Positions 9,646 through 18,588 of a DNA stretch of 64,000 nt are shown piece by piece. Origin of the DNA: CAVURS01 sp963834425. Its GTDB lineage: Bacteria > Actinomycetota > Actinomycetes > Actinomycetales > CAVURS01. A program made the position numbers and the translations under genes. The first letter of the stretch is position 1; every line of letters starts with the position of its first letter. The stretch is taken from assembly GCA_963834425.1 (NCBI GenBank), contig CAWIBR010000013.1:434001-498000 (forward strand). The letters are read 5' to 3'. The notes below the pieces were generated by a model, which was given only the letters and a program-made list of their open reading frames with translations, was not told the origin of the DNA and made no database searches.

Positions 9646-10191
9646 CTAGGAACCCAGCTGTTGCAACGCTTCCCGGTCGATCCGGTAGTGCACCCACTCG
9701 TCCAACGCCTCGGCGCCGAGTGAACGGTAGAAGCCGAGCGCCGGCTCGTTCCAGGTGAGGACCCACCACTCGACCCGCGCGTAGCCTCGCTCGACCGCGA
9801 TCTGGGCCAACCGGGCGAGCAGCGCCTTGCCCAGGCCCGACCCGCGCTGCTCGGGGGCGACGTAGAGGTCCTCGAGCCAGATGCCGTTCTGCCCGGTCCA
9901 GGTGGAGAAGGTGACGTACCAGGCGGCGAAACCGACGGCCCGCCAACCACTGTCGGTCTCCGTGTCGCTCACCTCGGCGATCAGGCAGTGCGCCATCGGC
10001 GTGCTGCCGTCGGTGGGGAACATCAGGGTGGCGAACGACTCGGCGGTCGACTCGACCTTGTCGACCTCCTTCTCGTACGTCGCGAGCTCGCGCACCATCT
10101 CCGCGATCCGTCCGACGTCCGAGGCCACGGCATCCCGGACCCGGCTCTGCCCCACCGTCGGCACCACTGCGTCCTCACTCACGCCCGGCAT
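9646..10191 (-). CDS. GNAT-family N-acetyltransferase
   Basis: A 181-aa acetyltransferase of the spermidine/diamine acetyltransferase-like branch. Acetyl-CoA binding is shown by LEDLYVAPEQRGSGLGKALL, containing the RGxGxG/A loop, and the C-terminal substrate part by WWVLTWNEPALGFYRSLGAE. The N-terminal region VRDAVASDVGRIAEMVRELA is the usual first strand and helix. The open frame runs 36 codons further upstream through the palindromic repeat at 10218-10300; the ATG at 10191 is preferred because homology begins just after it. The substrate cannot be told from sequence. Confidence 0.88.
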   Translation of the reverse strand: MPGVSEDAVVPTVGQSRVRDAVASDVGRIAEMVRELATYEKEVDKVESTAESFATLMFPTDGSTPMAHCLIAEVSDTETDSGWRAVGFAAWYVTFSTWTGQNGIWLEDLYVAPEQRGSGLGKALLARLAQIAVERGYARVEWWVLTWNEPALGFYRSLGAEALDEWVHYRIDREALQQLGS

Positions 10192-10217
10192 CCTGCCAGG
10201 CCCCGCCCGCGCTGGTC

Positions 10218-10300
10218 TTGGCCGTCGAGTCCGGGTTTGGCCGTCGAAACCGGTTTTCCGACCGCCTGGCGGTGCCCGGAACCCGGTTTCGACCGCCAAA
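10218..10300. repeat. Intergenic palindromic (REP-like) repeat element
   Basis: Two direct copies of a TTGGCCGTCGA(G/A)(T/A)CCGGTTT-like unit lie at 10218-10236 and 10236-10256. The second is matched by an inverted copy at 10280-10300 (AACCCGGTTTCGACCGCCAAA). It resembles the repetitive extragenic palindromes of high-GC actinobacteria. It lies exactly between the acetyltransferase start and the broken end of the methyltransferase gene. Confidence 0.75.
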
Positions 10301-10306
10301 GCGAGC

Positions 10307-10711
10307 TCAGGAGCGGGTGAACTCGCCCAGCCAGTCCGGCGGCGGGGCCAGCAGGTCGGCCGTCACGAACTGGACGGCTGGCCGGTTCACGCGCTCGCGA
10401 GCGATGGCAATGGCCGTGGGGGAGATGTCGAACGCGGTGGTGTCGTAGCCGAGGCGAGCCAGGTACGCCGCGTCGGCACCGAGTCCTGCGCCGACGACGA
10501 CGGCGCGCTGCCCGCTTCCGTCGACGTCGCGCTCCCGAGCCCACTGCTCCAGCAACGCATTCGGCGCAGACCGGTCCCAGGGCATCGTCACGGACCCGGC
10601 CTGCCCCGCGGCGTACAGCTGTTCGAACCACCCGGTGGGCCGGCCGGATGCGACCGCCGCGTGGGCCAGCGCATCGGCCTCCTGCTGCCAGTTCCGCGGC
10701 TCGCTGGTCAT
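10307..10711 (-). pseudogene. SAM-dependent methyltransferase, C-terminally truncated
   Basis: A 134-aa class I methyltransferase fragment of the thiopurine methyltransferase-like type. The N-terminal part (PTGWFEQLYAAGQAG, MPWDRSAPN) and the SAM-binding motif I (AVVVGAGLGADAAYLA) and motif II (TTAFDISPTAI) are intact. The protein stops at DWLGEFTRS, just where the next strand would begin; family members run to about 200 aa. The stop falls seven bases before the palindromic repeat, so the repeat's insertion or an associated deletion probably removed the 3' third. A TAGGGT box sits 6 bases before the ATG, so it may still be transcribed. Activity is doubtful. Confidence 0.8.
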
Positions 10712-10717
10712 CCGGCA

Positions 10718-10723
10718 ACCCTA
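10718..10723 (-). promoter_or_regulatory. Candidate leaderless -10 box for the truncated methyltransferase
   Basis: On the minus strand TAGGGT (TANNNT) is followed by six bases and then the ATG at 10711, with no ribosome binding site between. The arrangement repeats that seen at several other genes in the window. Confidence 0.45.
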
Positions 10724-10755
10724 GGTGCCCGCCCCGAAATCGCGCGCCGGCGGGG

Positions 10756-13700
10756 CTAGCCCGCGGCCACCTGGACGGGGACGGTGTGGCCATCCTGGAC
10801 GAGCAGGCCTCGGCCGGGGATCCGCGGAGCATCGTCACCGGGAGCGATCCGCACGCCGAGCAGGTCACCCTCGGCGTACGTCGTGGGGTTGAGGAGTACG
10901 CCGCGGCCGGAACGCCGGGTCAGGACCACCAACCCACGGAAGCTCGCTGCCATCTCGGTCGCGGTGCCGCTCACGATGAGCCTTCCGGACCCCGAGCCGG
11001 TGCGCTTGAACCATTGCAGGACAACGTCTTCAGCCTCGGTGTCGACGAGGCTCTCGACATCGTCGATGACGACGAAGGCGTCGGGCCAGGCATCAAGGAG
11101 TCGGCCGATCGCCTCGGCGTCGACGCGGTCGGCCGGGTGCAGGTCGGGGAGGCTCGAGAGAGGGCTCCACGGGGAAGGCTCACGGTGGTCGATGAGCGCG
11201 ATGACCGGCCGGTCGCGAGCGAGGAGCCATCGAGTCATCGTGGCCAGCGTCGTCGACCGGCCACTGCGAGGCGGCCCGGCGACGATGAAGGGACCGGGCA
11301 GCGTCAGCCCGATCGGCTCAGCCGCGTCGCCGCCGAGCCCGACCAGGGTCCACTCGCCCGGCGGGTTGCCGACGCGGGCCGCGACCTCGGCGTAGCCGGC
11401 CTGGGCGGGCAGGGTCTCGATCCGCAGAGGGCGCTGGGCCGGGGTGAACCGCGATTGGTCGGCCCGGGAGTGCTCCGCGATCCGGTCCAACGCGGCCGTC
11501 TGCGCCGAGCTGCTCGGCTCGGCGGCGAGCAAGGCCACCTGCACCTCATCGTGATCCGCGACCCGGAGTCCACGCCCTGCCGGTAGGCGCCTCGGCAGGG
11601 CGGTGGTCGGGATGCCGCACAGCACCAGATCGGCCGGATCGGCCAGCCGGAGCAGGACCTTGTCGGCCACCAGCGATGCGAGACGGGACATCAGCAAGGA
11701 CCGGTCGCCGGTGATGGCCACCCGGAGCCCCACGCCGATGCCGTCTCGCATCAGCTGTTGCAGACTCTCGGTCGGGCGACCGTGGTCGATCTGCTCCCAG
11801 GCGGCGGCGAGGCTCTCCCAGCCGTCGACCAGCAGCACCAGATAGGGCAGCCGCTCGGTCGCTTCGACACCGGCGTGCTGCTCGGCCAATGATCCGAAAC
11901 CTGCTGAGGACAAAGCGGATTGGCGCTCAGTGACCTCCTGCAGTAGCCGGTCGAGCAGCCGGACCCCGCGAGCCGTCTGGTCGCTGCCGACGACGACGCC
12001 AGCGTGGGGGAGTCGGCGGATGGCCTGGAGGGTTCCCGCGGCGCCTTCGATGACATGCAGATGCACCGCCTGCGGTGCCAAGGAAGCGGCCAGTGATCCG
12101 GCGAGGGTGCGCAGACAGGTCGACCGGCCGCTGCGGGATGTGCCGGCCACGAGGAGGTGCCCGCCGTGCACCAGGTCCCAGGCGATGGTCTCCTGGGCCT
12201 GGCGATCTGGATGGTCGACCACGGCGTACGGCGCGTGGGCGCCGCCGAGGGGGCGATCGAGGTCGTCGATCGTGACGACGTCCGGGAGTGGGGGAAGCCA
12301 CGGTCGACGGCTCACCGGCCGGCCGAGACGTGCCGCGGCTTGTCGGGCAGCAGCGGCGAAGGCGGCCAGGTCGCCGCGGTCACCCGGATGACGGTCGTGA
12401 CCGGAAGGCGTTGCGGTGGTGGGCAACTCGCCGATCTGCTCAGGTGTGACGCGGGTGACCTCGATGGTGGACGGGTCGTCGATTGATACACCAGCGACGC
12501 GCGCAGCCTGGAAAGACACCAGCGGGTTCGCTCCGGATCTCGCGAACGCGCGACCCGGCGTGCTCGCGCTGATGGCCGCCGCCTCGCGGGCCTCGATCAC
12601 GTCCTCGGAGTCCGTCCGGTCGCGCACGCGCAGGGCGATCCGTAGGTTCACGTTGGCGGCGATGTCCGCCGAGACGATGCCGGCCGGACGTTGGGTGGCC
12701 AGGATCAGGTGAACGCCGAGCGAGCGTCCAACGGCTGCTATGCGGACCAGTCCGTCGACGAACGCGGGCAGCTCCTCGGCCAGCATCCGGAACTCGTCGA
12801 TCACCAGGATCAGCCGCGGCAGGGTTGGTGCCTCCGGGCCAGCGATGCGTTGGTACTCCTCCAGGTCCTTGGCGCCCACCGAACGCAGGGCTGCCTCGCG
12901 ACGCGTGAGCTCGGCTTGCATCGAACGAAGGGCACGCTCGGCCAACTGGGGGTCGAGATCGGTCACCAGGCCCAGCGTGTGGGGCAGCTCGGCGCAAGCA
13001 TCAAAGGCCGAGCCGCCCTTGTAGTCGACCAGCACGAAGCCGAGCTGGTCCGGAGCGTTGACGACAGCGAGGGAGGCGATGAGCGTCCGGAGCAGCTCCG
13101 ACTTGCCCGCGCCGGTCGTCCCACCCACGAGGATATGCGGGCCGTCGTGGCGGAGGTCGATCGTGAACGGGCCGTCGGCCGTGACGCCGAGGACGGTTCG
13201 GGTCGAGCGAGGTGTTGTGCGCCAACGGCTTTCAAGCGACTGGGAACTCAAGGGATCGATCTCGATGTCAGCGGCGAGTAGATCCATCAACCGCACCCGA
13301 TCGGGCGGCTCGGCCGATGTCGACTCCGGCGTAGCGTCGCGCAGCGGCGCCATGGCTCGGGAGAACTGCTCGGCCCAGGCCAGGGACACGCCCTCGATGA
13401 CGATGTCGGAGGCGGCCTCGAGCGCGCCCGAAATGTGGACCGTGGACTCGGCGCCGTCGACCGGCGGCGCCGTCTCGACGACCGCCCCGCATTCGACGGG
13501 CAGGTGCGCTCGGTCCCGATCCAGGCAGATGGCGTGCAGCCCAACGCTCGGACCGAGGGCCAGGATCCGGGCCACGCCCGGCACGAGCCGCAGGGCTCGT
13601 GCCCCGTCGAGCAGCACGATGACGCGCGGCCCGTCCCACGACGTCGTCCCCAGGTGGGCACGACGAGACAGTCGTTCGTCGAGCACCGCGGTCAGTTCGA

Positions 13701-14271
13701 CCACCCGCTCGCGAACCTGGTCAGCCACGACCGGGCCCCCGAACCATGCTCGGCAGCTACCGCCCGTCCCGACCCGGGTCTGCGGAAGGCGCGCCGCCCA
13801 GGTCCAGGAGTCCAGGTCCTCGGCTTCGGCGACCAGGATCATCAGCTGGACGTCCCGCGGGCTGTGCCACCCGGCGACCTGGGCGGCGAGGTTGCGGGCC
13901 AGCCCCTCGACGGCGGTTCGCGGCCCGGCTACTCCCAAGACGCCGACCTGGACGAGCGAGACGAGCAGCGGGACGTCCGCGACGAGGGGCGCGCCGCCTT
14001 GGACGGGGCCGACGTGGCGAGCCCGGGCAGGGACGCTCGCCCGGCCGACTCGCAGACAGCCGAAGTCGACGTCCCCGGGTCGGCGCTCCCACAGCCGGGC
14101 GAGCGGGACCTGGGCGGTGCGCAGCAGCTCGGCCGGGTCGGGTGAGTCCTCCCGGCGACCTGCTGCCTCTGCCCCCACGGCCCGCAGCATCTCCTCGCTC
14201 GCGCGAGCGGTCTCCGCCCGCCAGATGGCCAGTGCCTGTCGCTCAGTCGCGTCTGCCTCCGCGGCGCTCAC
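10756..14271 (-). CDS. FtsK/SpoIIIE-type translocase ATPase, EccC-like with three ATPase modules
   Basis: A 1,171-aa protein with three FtsK/SpoIIIE-like modules, recalling EccC, the type VII secretion motor. Module 1 has an intact Walker A (GGTTGAGKSE, near residue 380), Walker B (LILVIDEFRML) and sensor segment LILATQRP. Modules 2 and 3 carry altered P-loops in which the lysine is arginine (AGTSRSGRST near 715, AGPPRSGRST near 1000), so only the first probably hydrolyses ATP. The N-terminal 330 residues are the usual linker region. The start used is GTG 14271, but the upstream membrane segment in another frame joins smoothly to ATERQALAIWRAE, so this is probably the C-terminal part of one FHA-TM-FtsK protein. 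No WXG100 substrates are nearby; the divergent neighbours are Tad genes. Confidence 0.85.
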   Translation of the reverse strand: MSAAEADATERQALAIWRAETARASEEMLRAVGAEAAGRREDSPDPAELLRTAQVPLARLWERRPGDVDFGCLRVGRASVPARARHVGPVQGGAPLVADVPLLVSLVQVGVLGVAGPRTAVEGLARNLAAQVAGWHSPRDVQLMILVAEAEDLDSWTWAARLPQTRVGTGGSCRAWFGGPVVADQVRERVVELTAVLDERLSRRAHLGTTSWDGPRVIVLLDGARALRLVPGVARILALGPSVGLHAICLDRDRAHLPVECGAVVETAPPVDGAESTVHISGALEAASDIVIEGVSLAWAEQFSRAMAPLRDATPESTSAEPPDRVRLMDLLAADIEIDPLSSQSLESRWRTTPRSTRTVLGVTADGPFTIDLRHDGPHILVGGTTGAGKSELLRTLIASLAVVNAPDQLGFVLVDYKGGSAFDACAELPHTLGLVTDLDPQLAERALRSMQAELTRREAALRSVGAKDLEEYQRIAGPEAPTLPRLILVIDEFRMLAEELPAFVDGLVRIAAVGRSLGVHLILATQRPAGIVSADIAANVNLRIALRVRDRTDSEDVIEAREAAAISASTPGRAFARSGANPLVSFQAARVAGVSIDDPSTIEVTRVTPEQIGELPTTATPSGHDRHPGDRGDLAAFAAAARQAAARLGRPVSRRPWLPPLPDVVTIDDLDRPLGGAHAPYAVVDHPDRQAQETIAWDLVHGGHLLVAGTSRSGRSTCLRTLAGSLAASLAPQAVHLHVIEGAAGTLQAIRRLPHAGVVVGSDQTARGVRLLDRLLQEVTERQSALSSAGFGSLAEQHAGVEATERLPYLVLLVDGWESLAAAWEQIDHGRPTESLQQLMRDGIGVGLRVAITGDRSLLMSRLASLVADKVLLRLADPADLVLCGIPTTALPRRLPAGRGLRVADHDEVQVALLAAEPSSSAQTAALDRIAEHSRADQSRFTPAQRPLRIETLPAQAGYAEVAARVGNPPGEWTLVGLGGDAAEPIGLTLPGPFIVAGPPRSGRSTTLATMTRWLLARDRPVIALIDHREPSPWSPLSSLPDLHPADRVDAEAIGRLLDAWPDAFVVIDDVESLVDTEAEDVVLQWFKRTGSGSGRLIVSGTATEMAASFRGLVVLTRRSGRGVLLNPTTYAEGDLLGVRIAPGDDAPRIPGRGLLVQDGHTVPVQVAAG

Positions 14272-15078
14272 TGAGGACGCTGCCGGCCAGCATCGCGGGA
14301 CTCATCAACCCGAAGAGCAGATACGTCGGTGAGTGTTGCAACCAGGCCATCGGGCCGGCCACCAGCAACGGAACGATCATGGCCAGCAACGGCATGCGTC
14401 CGCGTGGCCGAGCCGGGGGGCGTCCGGAAACGTCACGACGACGTCCGGTCTCGACGGCACGTCGCGCGGTCGACGGTTGATCGAGATGCCGCCGGCGCCG
14501 TCGAAGGTCGTTGCGGCCGAGGGAGATCCGTGAGTCCGGAGCTCCAACAGGGAGCCGCCCGCATGTAGCGCTACGCCGAGCGGCCAGATCCGCGGCGTAC
14601 TCGTGAGGGGTTCGTCGCCGAGGCGAGAGCCGTTCGTCGTGCCGAGGTCGCTCACCTGGGTCGTCGAGTCGGAGACCTCGACCAGCAGGTGGGCGCGGGA
14701 CAGCTCGGGATCCTCGATGCGCACCTGGACCGTCGGGGACCGACCGACGACGTGCGACCCGGACGCCAGGGCGTAGGACCCGCCAGCGTCCGGCCCGCTG
14801 GTCACATCGAGGTGGAGCAGCCCGGTCACCCCCCGGCTGATCGGCGCCGGCCGACCGACGTGGATCACGGCGCCGTCCAGCAGCGGAGGGTGCCCGAGCT
14901 CAGCGTCGTCGGCCAGCCTCCAGGACCCGGCGTACAGGTCTGGTCGATGGTCAGCGTGCGGGGGTTGACCGGGGAGGTGCGGCCGCAGATCGCAGACCTG
15001 CGATCCCTGCGGCGCCTGGACGAGCAGGTCGACCGACGTCCCGGCGTCGGCGTCGGCGAGGGTCAACCAGAGCCGCAT
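14243..15078 (-). CDS. FHA-domain and membrane part of the FtsK-like protein (frame break inside)
   Basis: From ATG 15078 (MRLWLTLADADAG) the protein has a DUF/linker region and then a forkhead-associated domain: HVVGRSPTVQVRIEDPELSRAH and VSDLGTTNGSRLGDEPL, carrying the GR, SRxH and TNG signatures for phosphothreonine binding. The frame nominally stops at 14377. Adding a base in the G6 run at 14415-14420 (C6 on this strand) continues into a clear membrane hairpin, MPLLAMIVPLLVAGPMAWL and YLLFGLMSPAMLAGSVL, then SERRGGRRD and TGA at 14243-14245. FHA, two helices and FtsK modules in that order is a known layout for actinobacterial EccC-like proteins. A Ser/Thr kinase input is implied but none is encoded here. 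Confidence 0.72.
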
Positions 15079-15115
15079 GCGCCGATCGTGACGCGTCCCG
15101 CCCGGTGGGCGCGGG

Positions 15116-15124
15116 TTATCCACA
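15116..15124 (+). promoter_or_regulatory. Perfect DnaA-box sequence between divergent FHA-FtsK and tadA
   Basis: TTATCCACA matches the classical 9-bp DnaA box. It sits in the 194-base gap between the divergent FHA (15078, minus) and tadA (15273, plus) starts. No second close match was noticed nearby, so this is not an origin; it could be a DnaA regulatory site or chance. Confidence 0.35.
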
Positions 15125-15272
15125 GGGAGCCGCTGCGACGTGACCCAGCACGCCTGACTGGTGCATCGTCAGACCAGATTTCCGACGATCTGGACGAGTT
15201 GCCCCGGTTACGACACTCTGTGCGCATGTGAGGTGTCACTGGCCGGTGGCGCGCGATCCGAAGGGGGCACGA

Positions 15273-16514
15273 GTGAGCGACGGCGTGGACATCGTCGAGG
15301 CGGAGGTCCGCGAGCTGGTCCGGCGGGGCGGCGTCGACCCGGTCCGGGACCTTTCAGCCATGCGAGCCCTTGTGCAGGACGCGGTCCTGGACTACGACGA
15401 GCGGTCGCTCGCCGGAGGCCTGCCCGGCCTGGTCGACGTGACCGGTGCGGTCAAGCACGTCATGGACGCGGTGGCAGGACTCGGACCGCTCCAACCCTTC
15501 CTGGACGACCCGCTGGTCGAGGAGATCTGGATCAACGAGCCGGGCAAGGTCTTTGTGGCGCGCAACGGGATCTCCGAGCTGACCACCACGATCCTGACCG
15601 CCGACCAGGTCCGGGATCTCGTCGAGCGCATGCTCAAGTCCTCAGGGCGCAGGGTCGACCTCAGCTCGCCGTTCGTCGACGCGATGCTCGCCGACGGCTC
15701 GCGCCTGCACGTGGTCATCCCGGACATCACCCGCGATTCCTGGGCCGTCAACATTCGCAAGTTTGTCGTGAAGGCCGACCATCTCGACGACCTGGTCCGG
15801 CTCGGCACCCTGACCCGTCATGCGGCGGCGTTTCTCGCGGCGGCAGCGACGAGTGGGCTGAACATCTTGGTGGCCGGGGGGACCCAAGCCGGCAAGACGA
15901 CGATGCTCAACTGCCTGGCCGCGGCCATCCCCGGACGGGACCGAGTGGTGACCTGCGAGGAGGTCTTCGAGCTGCGTCTGCCCCTGCGCGACGTGGTGTC
16001 CATGCAGTGCCGGCAGGCCAGCCTCGAGGGCACGGGCGAGATCCCGCTGCGCCGACTGGTCAAGGAAGCGCTGCGGATGCGTCCGTCGCGCATCGTGGTT
16101 GGGGAGGTGCGCCAGGCCGAGAGCCTGGACCTGCTGATCGCGTTGAACTCCGGACTTCCTGGTATGTGCACCATCCACGCCAACAGCGCCCGTGAGGCGG
16201 TCACCAAGATGTGCACGCTCCCGTTGCTTGCCGGGGAGAACGTGAGCGCGTCGTTCGTCGTACCCACCGTCGCGAGCAGCGTCGACATCGTGGTGCACCT
16301 GACCCTCGACCGGGACGGTGTACGCCGGGTGCGCGAGGTGGTCGCGCTGCCTGGCCGGGTCGAGCGTGACGTCGTCGAGATCGCCGACATCTTCACCACC
16401 CGCGAGGGTGTCCTGGTTCGTGCCGAGGGCTTCCCGCCGCACGAGGACCGGTTCGTGGCTCATGGATTCAGCCTGGCCGAGCTGCTGACCGAGTCGGGGA
16501 GTGCTGCGCGATGA
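15273..16514 (+). CDS. tadA: TadA/CpaF-type secretion ATPase
   Basis: A 413-aa hexameric AAA-like ATPase that powers Tad (Flp) pilus assembly at the inner face of the membrane. It shows Walker A GGTQAGKTTML near residue 203, Walker B RPSRIVVGEVRQAE near 272, the His-box region CTIHANSAREA, and the N-terminal CpaF segment GLGPLQPFLDDPLVEEIWIN. GTG 15273 is chosen over the ATG-like start at 15228 because AAGGGGG at 15261-15267 precedes it by 5 bases. The stop overlaps the tadB start (ATGA), giving tight coupling. It opens the seven-gene Tad operon. Confidence 0.93.
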   Translation: MSDGVDIVEAEVRELVRRGGVDPVRDLSAMRALVQDAVLDYDERSLAGGLPGLVDVTGAVKHVMDAVAGLGPLQPFLDDPLVEEIWINEPGKVFVARNGISELTTTILTADQVRDLVERMLKSSGRRVDLSSPFVDAMLADGSRLHVVIPDITRDSWAVNIRKFVVKADHLDDLVRLGTLTRHAAAFLAAAATSGLNILVAGGTQAGKTTMLNCLAAAIPGRDRVVTCEEVFELRLPLRDVVSMQCRQASLEGTGEIPLRRLVKEALRMRPSRIVVGEVRQAESLDLLIALNSGLPGMCTIHANSAREAVTKMCTLPLLAGENVSASFVVPTVASSVDIVVHLTLDRDGVRRVREVVALPGRVERDVVEIADIFTTREGVLVRAEGFPPHEDRFVAHGFSLAELLTESGSAAR

Positions 16515-17374
16515 GCGGGGCTCTGGTCGGGCTGTTGCTGGGCGCCGGGTTGTTCTGCATCTGGTGGTCGTTCTGGCCGTCCCCTCCCGCACGCCCCTCT
16601 CGGGGGCGGGGCGTCGGGTCTCGGCTGCGCGACGACCTCACTCAGGCGGGCGTCGCCAACGTCACCCCCAGGTCCTTGGTCATCACGTGTCTGACCGCCT
16701 TCGCCGTCGTGGCCGGTCTGGTGACTGTCGCTACGAGTGTGCCGGTCATCGGAGTGTGCTTCGGAGCCATGGCCGGCTGGGGCCCCATCGCGGTCGTGCG
16801 GATGCGGGCCCGGCATCGTCGATCGGCCCTTCGCGACGTCTGGCCGGAGGCCGTCGACAACCTGACCTCGGCCGTTCGCGCCGGCCTCTCACTGCCGGAG
16901 GCGCTGAGTCAGTTGGCGGTCCGGGGGCCAGCCGAGCTCCGCTCTGCGTTCGGCTCCTTCGCCGAGGACTATCGGGCCAGCGGGCGTTTCTCGGACTGCT
17001 TGGATCGGCTGAAGGACCGCCTGGCCGACCCGGTCGCCGACCGGCTGGTCGAGTCGCTGCGGATAGCTCGAGATGTCGGCGGAAGCGACCTCGGGCGGCT
17101 GTTGCGCACGTTGTCCGCCTTCCTGCGCGAGGACGCGCGAACTCGCGGGGAGCTGGAGACCCGACAGAGCTGGACCGTCAACGGCGCGCGCCTGGCCGTG
17201 GCGGCGCCGTGGATCGTGTTGGCACTGTTGGCGACTCGTCCCCAAGCGGTCGCGGCGTACGACCGCCCGGCAGGAGCGGCAGTGCTGCTGATCGGTGCCG
17301 CCTGCACGCTGGTCGCCTATCGGATCATGATCCGGATCGGGCGCCTCCCCGAAGAGCAGCGGGTGCTGCGATGA
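16511..17374 (+). CDS. tadB: TadB-like membrane assembly protein (T2SSF domain)
   Basis: A 287-aa inner-membrane platform protein. Membrane segments lie at the N-terminus (VGLLLGAGLFCIWWSFW), at about 57-95 (SLVITCLTAFAVVAGLV, VIGVCFGAMAGWG), and in the last 80 residues. Between them is the cytoplasmic T2SSF helical domain (WPEAVDNLTSAVRAGLSL, IARDVGGSDLGRLLRTLSAF). TadB and TadC form the platform to which TadA docks. It overlaps both neighbours by four bases. Confidence 0.9.
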   Translation: MSGALVGLLLGAGLFCIWWSFWPSPPARPSRGRGVGSRLRDDLTQAGVANVTPRSLVITCLTAFAVVAGLVTVATSVPVIGVCFGAMAGWGPIAVVRMRARHRRSALRDVWPEAVDNLTSAVRAGLSLPEALSQLAVRGPAELRSAFGSFAEDYRASGRFSDCLDRLKDRLADPVADRLVESLRIARDVGGSDLGRLLRTLSAFLREDARTRGELETRQSWTVNGARLAVAAPWIVLALLATRPQAVAAYDRPAGAAVLLIGAACTLVAYRIMIRIGRLPEEQRVLR

Positions 17375-18309
17375 ACCACGTGTGGGTCGGAGCTTTCTTG
17401 GGACTCGTCTGCGGCCTGGGGTGTTGGCTGATCGTGCTGCGGGTGCCGTGGGCACGGCAGCCGACTCTGGACGACCGGCTCGCGCCCTACCTGAGGGACA
17501 CGCCGCGCCCGAGTCGTCTACTCGCCCGGCGCGCACCGCTGCGCACGCCCTTCCCGGTCGTCGAACGGTTGTTGAGCCCGGTGATGGCCGACGCGGTTGG
17601 CGGCGTTGAGCGGGTCCTCGGGGGCGCCACTTCGGTGGGCCGAAGGCTCGAGCGCGCGGGTCGTGAGCCGGACGTCGATGCGTTCCGAGCGGAGCAGGTC
17701 GTGTGGGGTGCGGTCGCGGCGGCGGCGGCCGGACTGGCGGCCGGCCTGCTCTGGGCCGGTGGGTCGATCGGACCCGTCCTCGCCGTCGCGCTCGTCCTGC
17801 TGGCCGGCGCCGGCGGCGTGGTCGCGCGCGACGCAGCCCTGACCCGCGCAGCCGACCGGCGGGAGGAGCGGATCCTGGCTGAGTTCCCGACCACGGCCGA
17901 GCTGCTTGCCCTGGCAGTAGGCGCTGGCGAGGGTGCCGTGGGGGCGCTCGAACGCGTCTGCCGTTTCAGCAGCGGGGAGCTGGCGGGGGAGCTGCGGCGA
18001 TGTCTGGCCGAGGCTCGAGCAGGGGCCTCGCTGCCCCATGCCTTGCAGCTGCTCGGTGAGCGCACCGGCCTACCTAGCCTGGCCCGGTTCGTCGACGGAA
18101 TCGTCGTTGCGGTCGAGCGAGGGACTCCGCTCGCCGAGGTGCTGCGCGCCCAGGCGGAGGACGTCCGTGAGGTCGGCCGTCGGGCCCTGATGGAGTCCGG
18201 CGGCAAGAAGGAGATCGCGATGATGATCCCCGTCGTCTTCCTCGTGCTCCCGATCACGGTGTTGTTCGCGGTGTTTCCGGGGATCGCCTACCTGTCGTTC
18301 CAGATCTAG
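17371..18309 (+). CDS. tadC: TadC-like membrane assembly protein (T2SSF domain)
   Basis: A 312-aa second platform protein. An N-terminal helix (VGAFLGLVCGLGCWLIVL) is followed by a paired membrane region at about 115-155 (AAAAAGLAAGLLWAGG, VLAVALVLLAGAGGVVA), the T2SSF domain (EFPTTAELLALAVGAGEG, SLARFVDGIVVAVERGTPL) and a C-terminal pair of helices (MMIPVVFLVLPITVLFAVF). The ATG at 17371 overlaps the tadB stop; the longer in-frame extension upstream runs over tadB and is not coding. It ends just before an AGGAGG ribosome site for the next gene. Confidence 0.9.
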   Translation: MNHVWVGAFLGLVCGLGCWLIVLRVPWARQPTLDDRLAPYLRDTPRPSRLLARRAPLRTPFPVVERLLSPVMADAVGGVERVLGGATSVGRRLERAGREPDVDAFRAEQVVWGAVAAAAAGLAAGLLWAGGSIGPVLAVALVLLAGAGGVVARDAALTRAADRREERILAEFPTTAELLALAVGAGEGAVGALERVCRFSSGELAGELRRCLAEARAGASLPHALQLLGERTGLPSLARFVDGIVVAVERGTPLAEVLRAQAEDVREVGRRALMESGGKKEIAMMIPVVFLVLPITVLFAVFPGIAYLSFQI

Positions 18310-18319
18310 GAGGATGACG

Positions 18320-18586
18320 ATGTCCGATCTCGTTGTGCAGCAAGGGTTTCTGGTCGAGAGTGCTCGTCGATTCTTGCTATGGGTCGCGGCCGCAGTGACG
18401 TCCGTCGCCCGCCGGATGGTTCGCCGGGTCGGTGCCGGACCCCGCGATCGAGGTGACGTGCCCGGTTGGGTGCTGGTCACGATCATGACCGCGGGCCTGG
18501 TCGTCGCGTTGTGGGCCATCGCCGGCAAGCGTCTGGGCGAGCTGTTTTCCAACGCGCTCGACCAGGTCGCCGGCGGTCCCAAGTAG
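18320..18586 (+). CDS. Small Flp-pilin-like protein
   Basis: An 88-aa protein in the position of the Flp pilin within a Tad operon. It has an amphipathic N-terminal stretch, a charged DRGDVPGW hinge and one strong membrane segment (VLVTIMTAGLVVALWAIAG), ending in a short helix. The canonical pilin cleavage motif (G followed by an E at +5) is not clear. The first ATG, at 18314, touches the AGGAGG at 18308-18313, so the ATG at 18320, six bases downstream of it, is the real start. If processed, a prepilin peptidase from elsewhere would be needed. Confidence 0.6.
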   Translation: MSDLVVQQGFLVESARRFLLWVAAAVTSVARRMVRRVGAGPRDRGDVPGWVLVTIMTAGLVVALWAIAGKRLGELFSNALDQVAGGPK

Positions 18587-18588
18587 CC

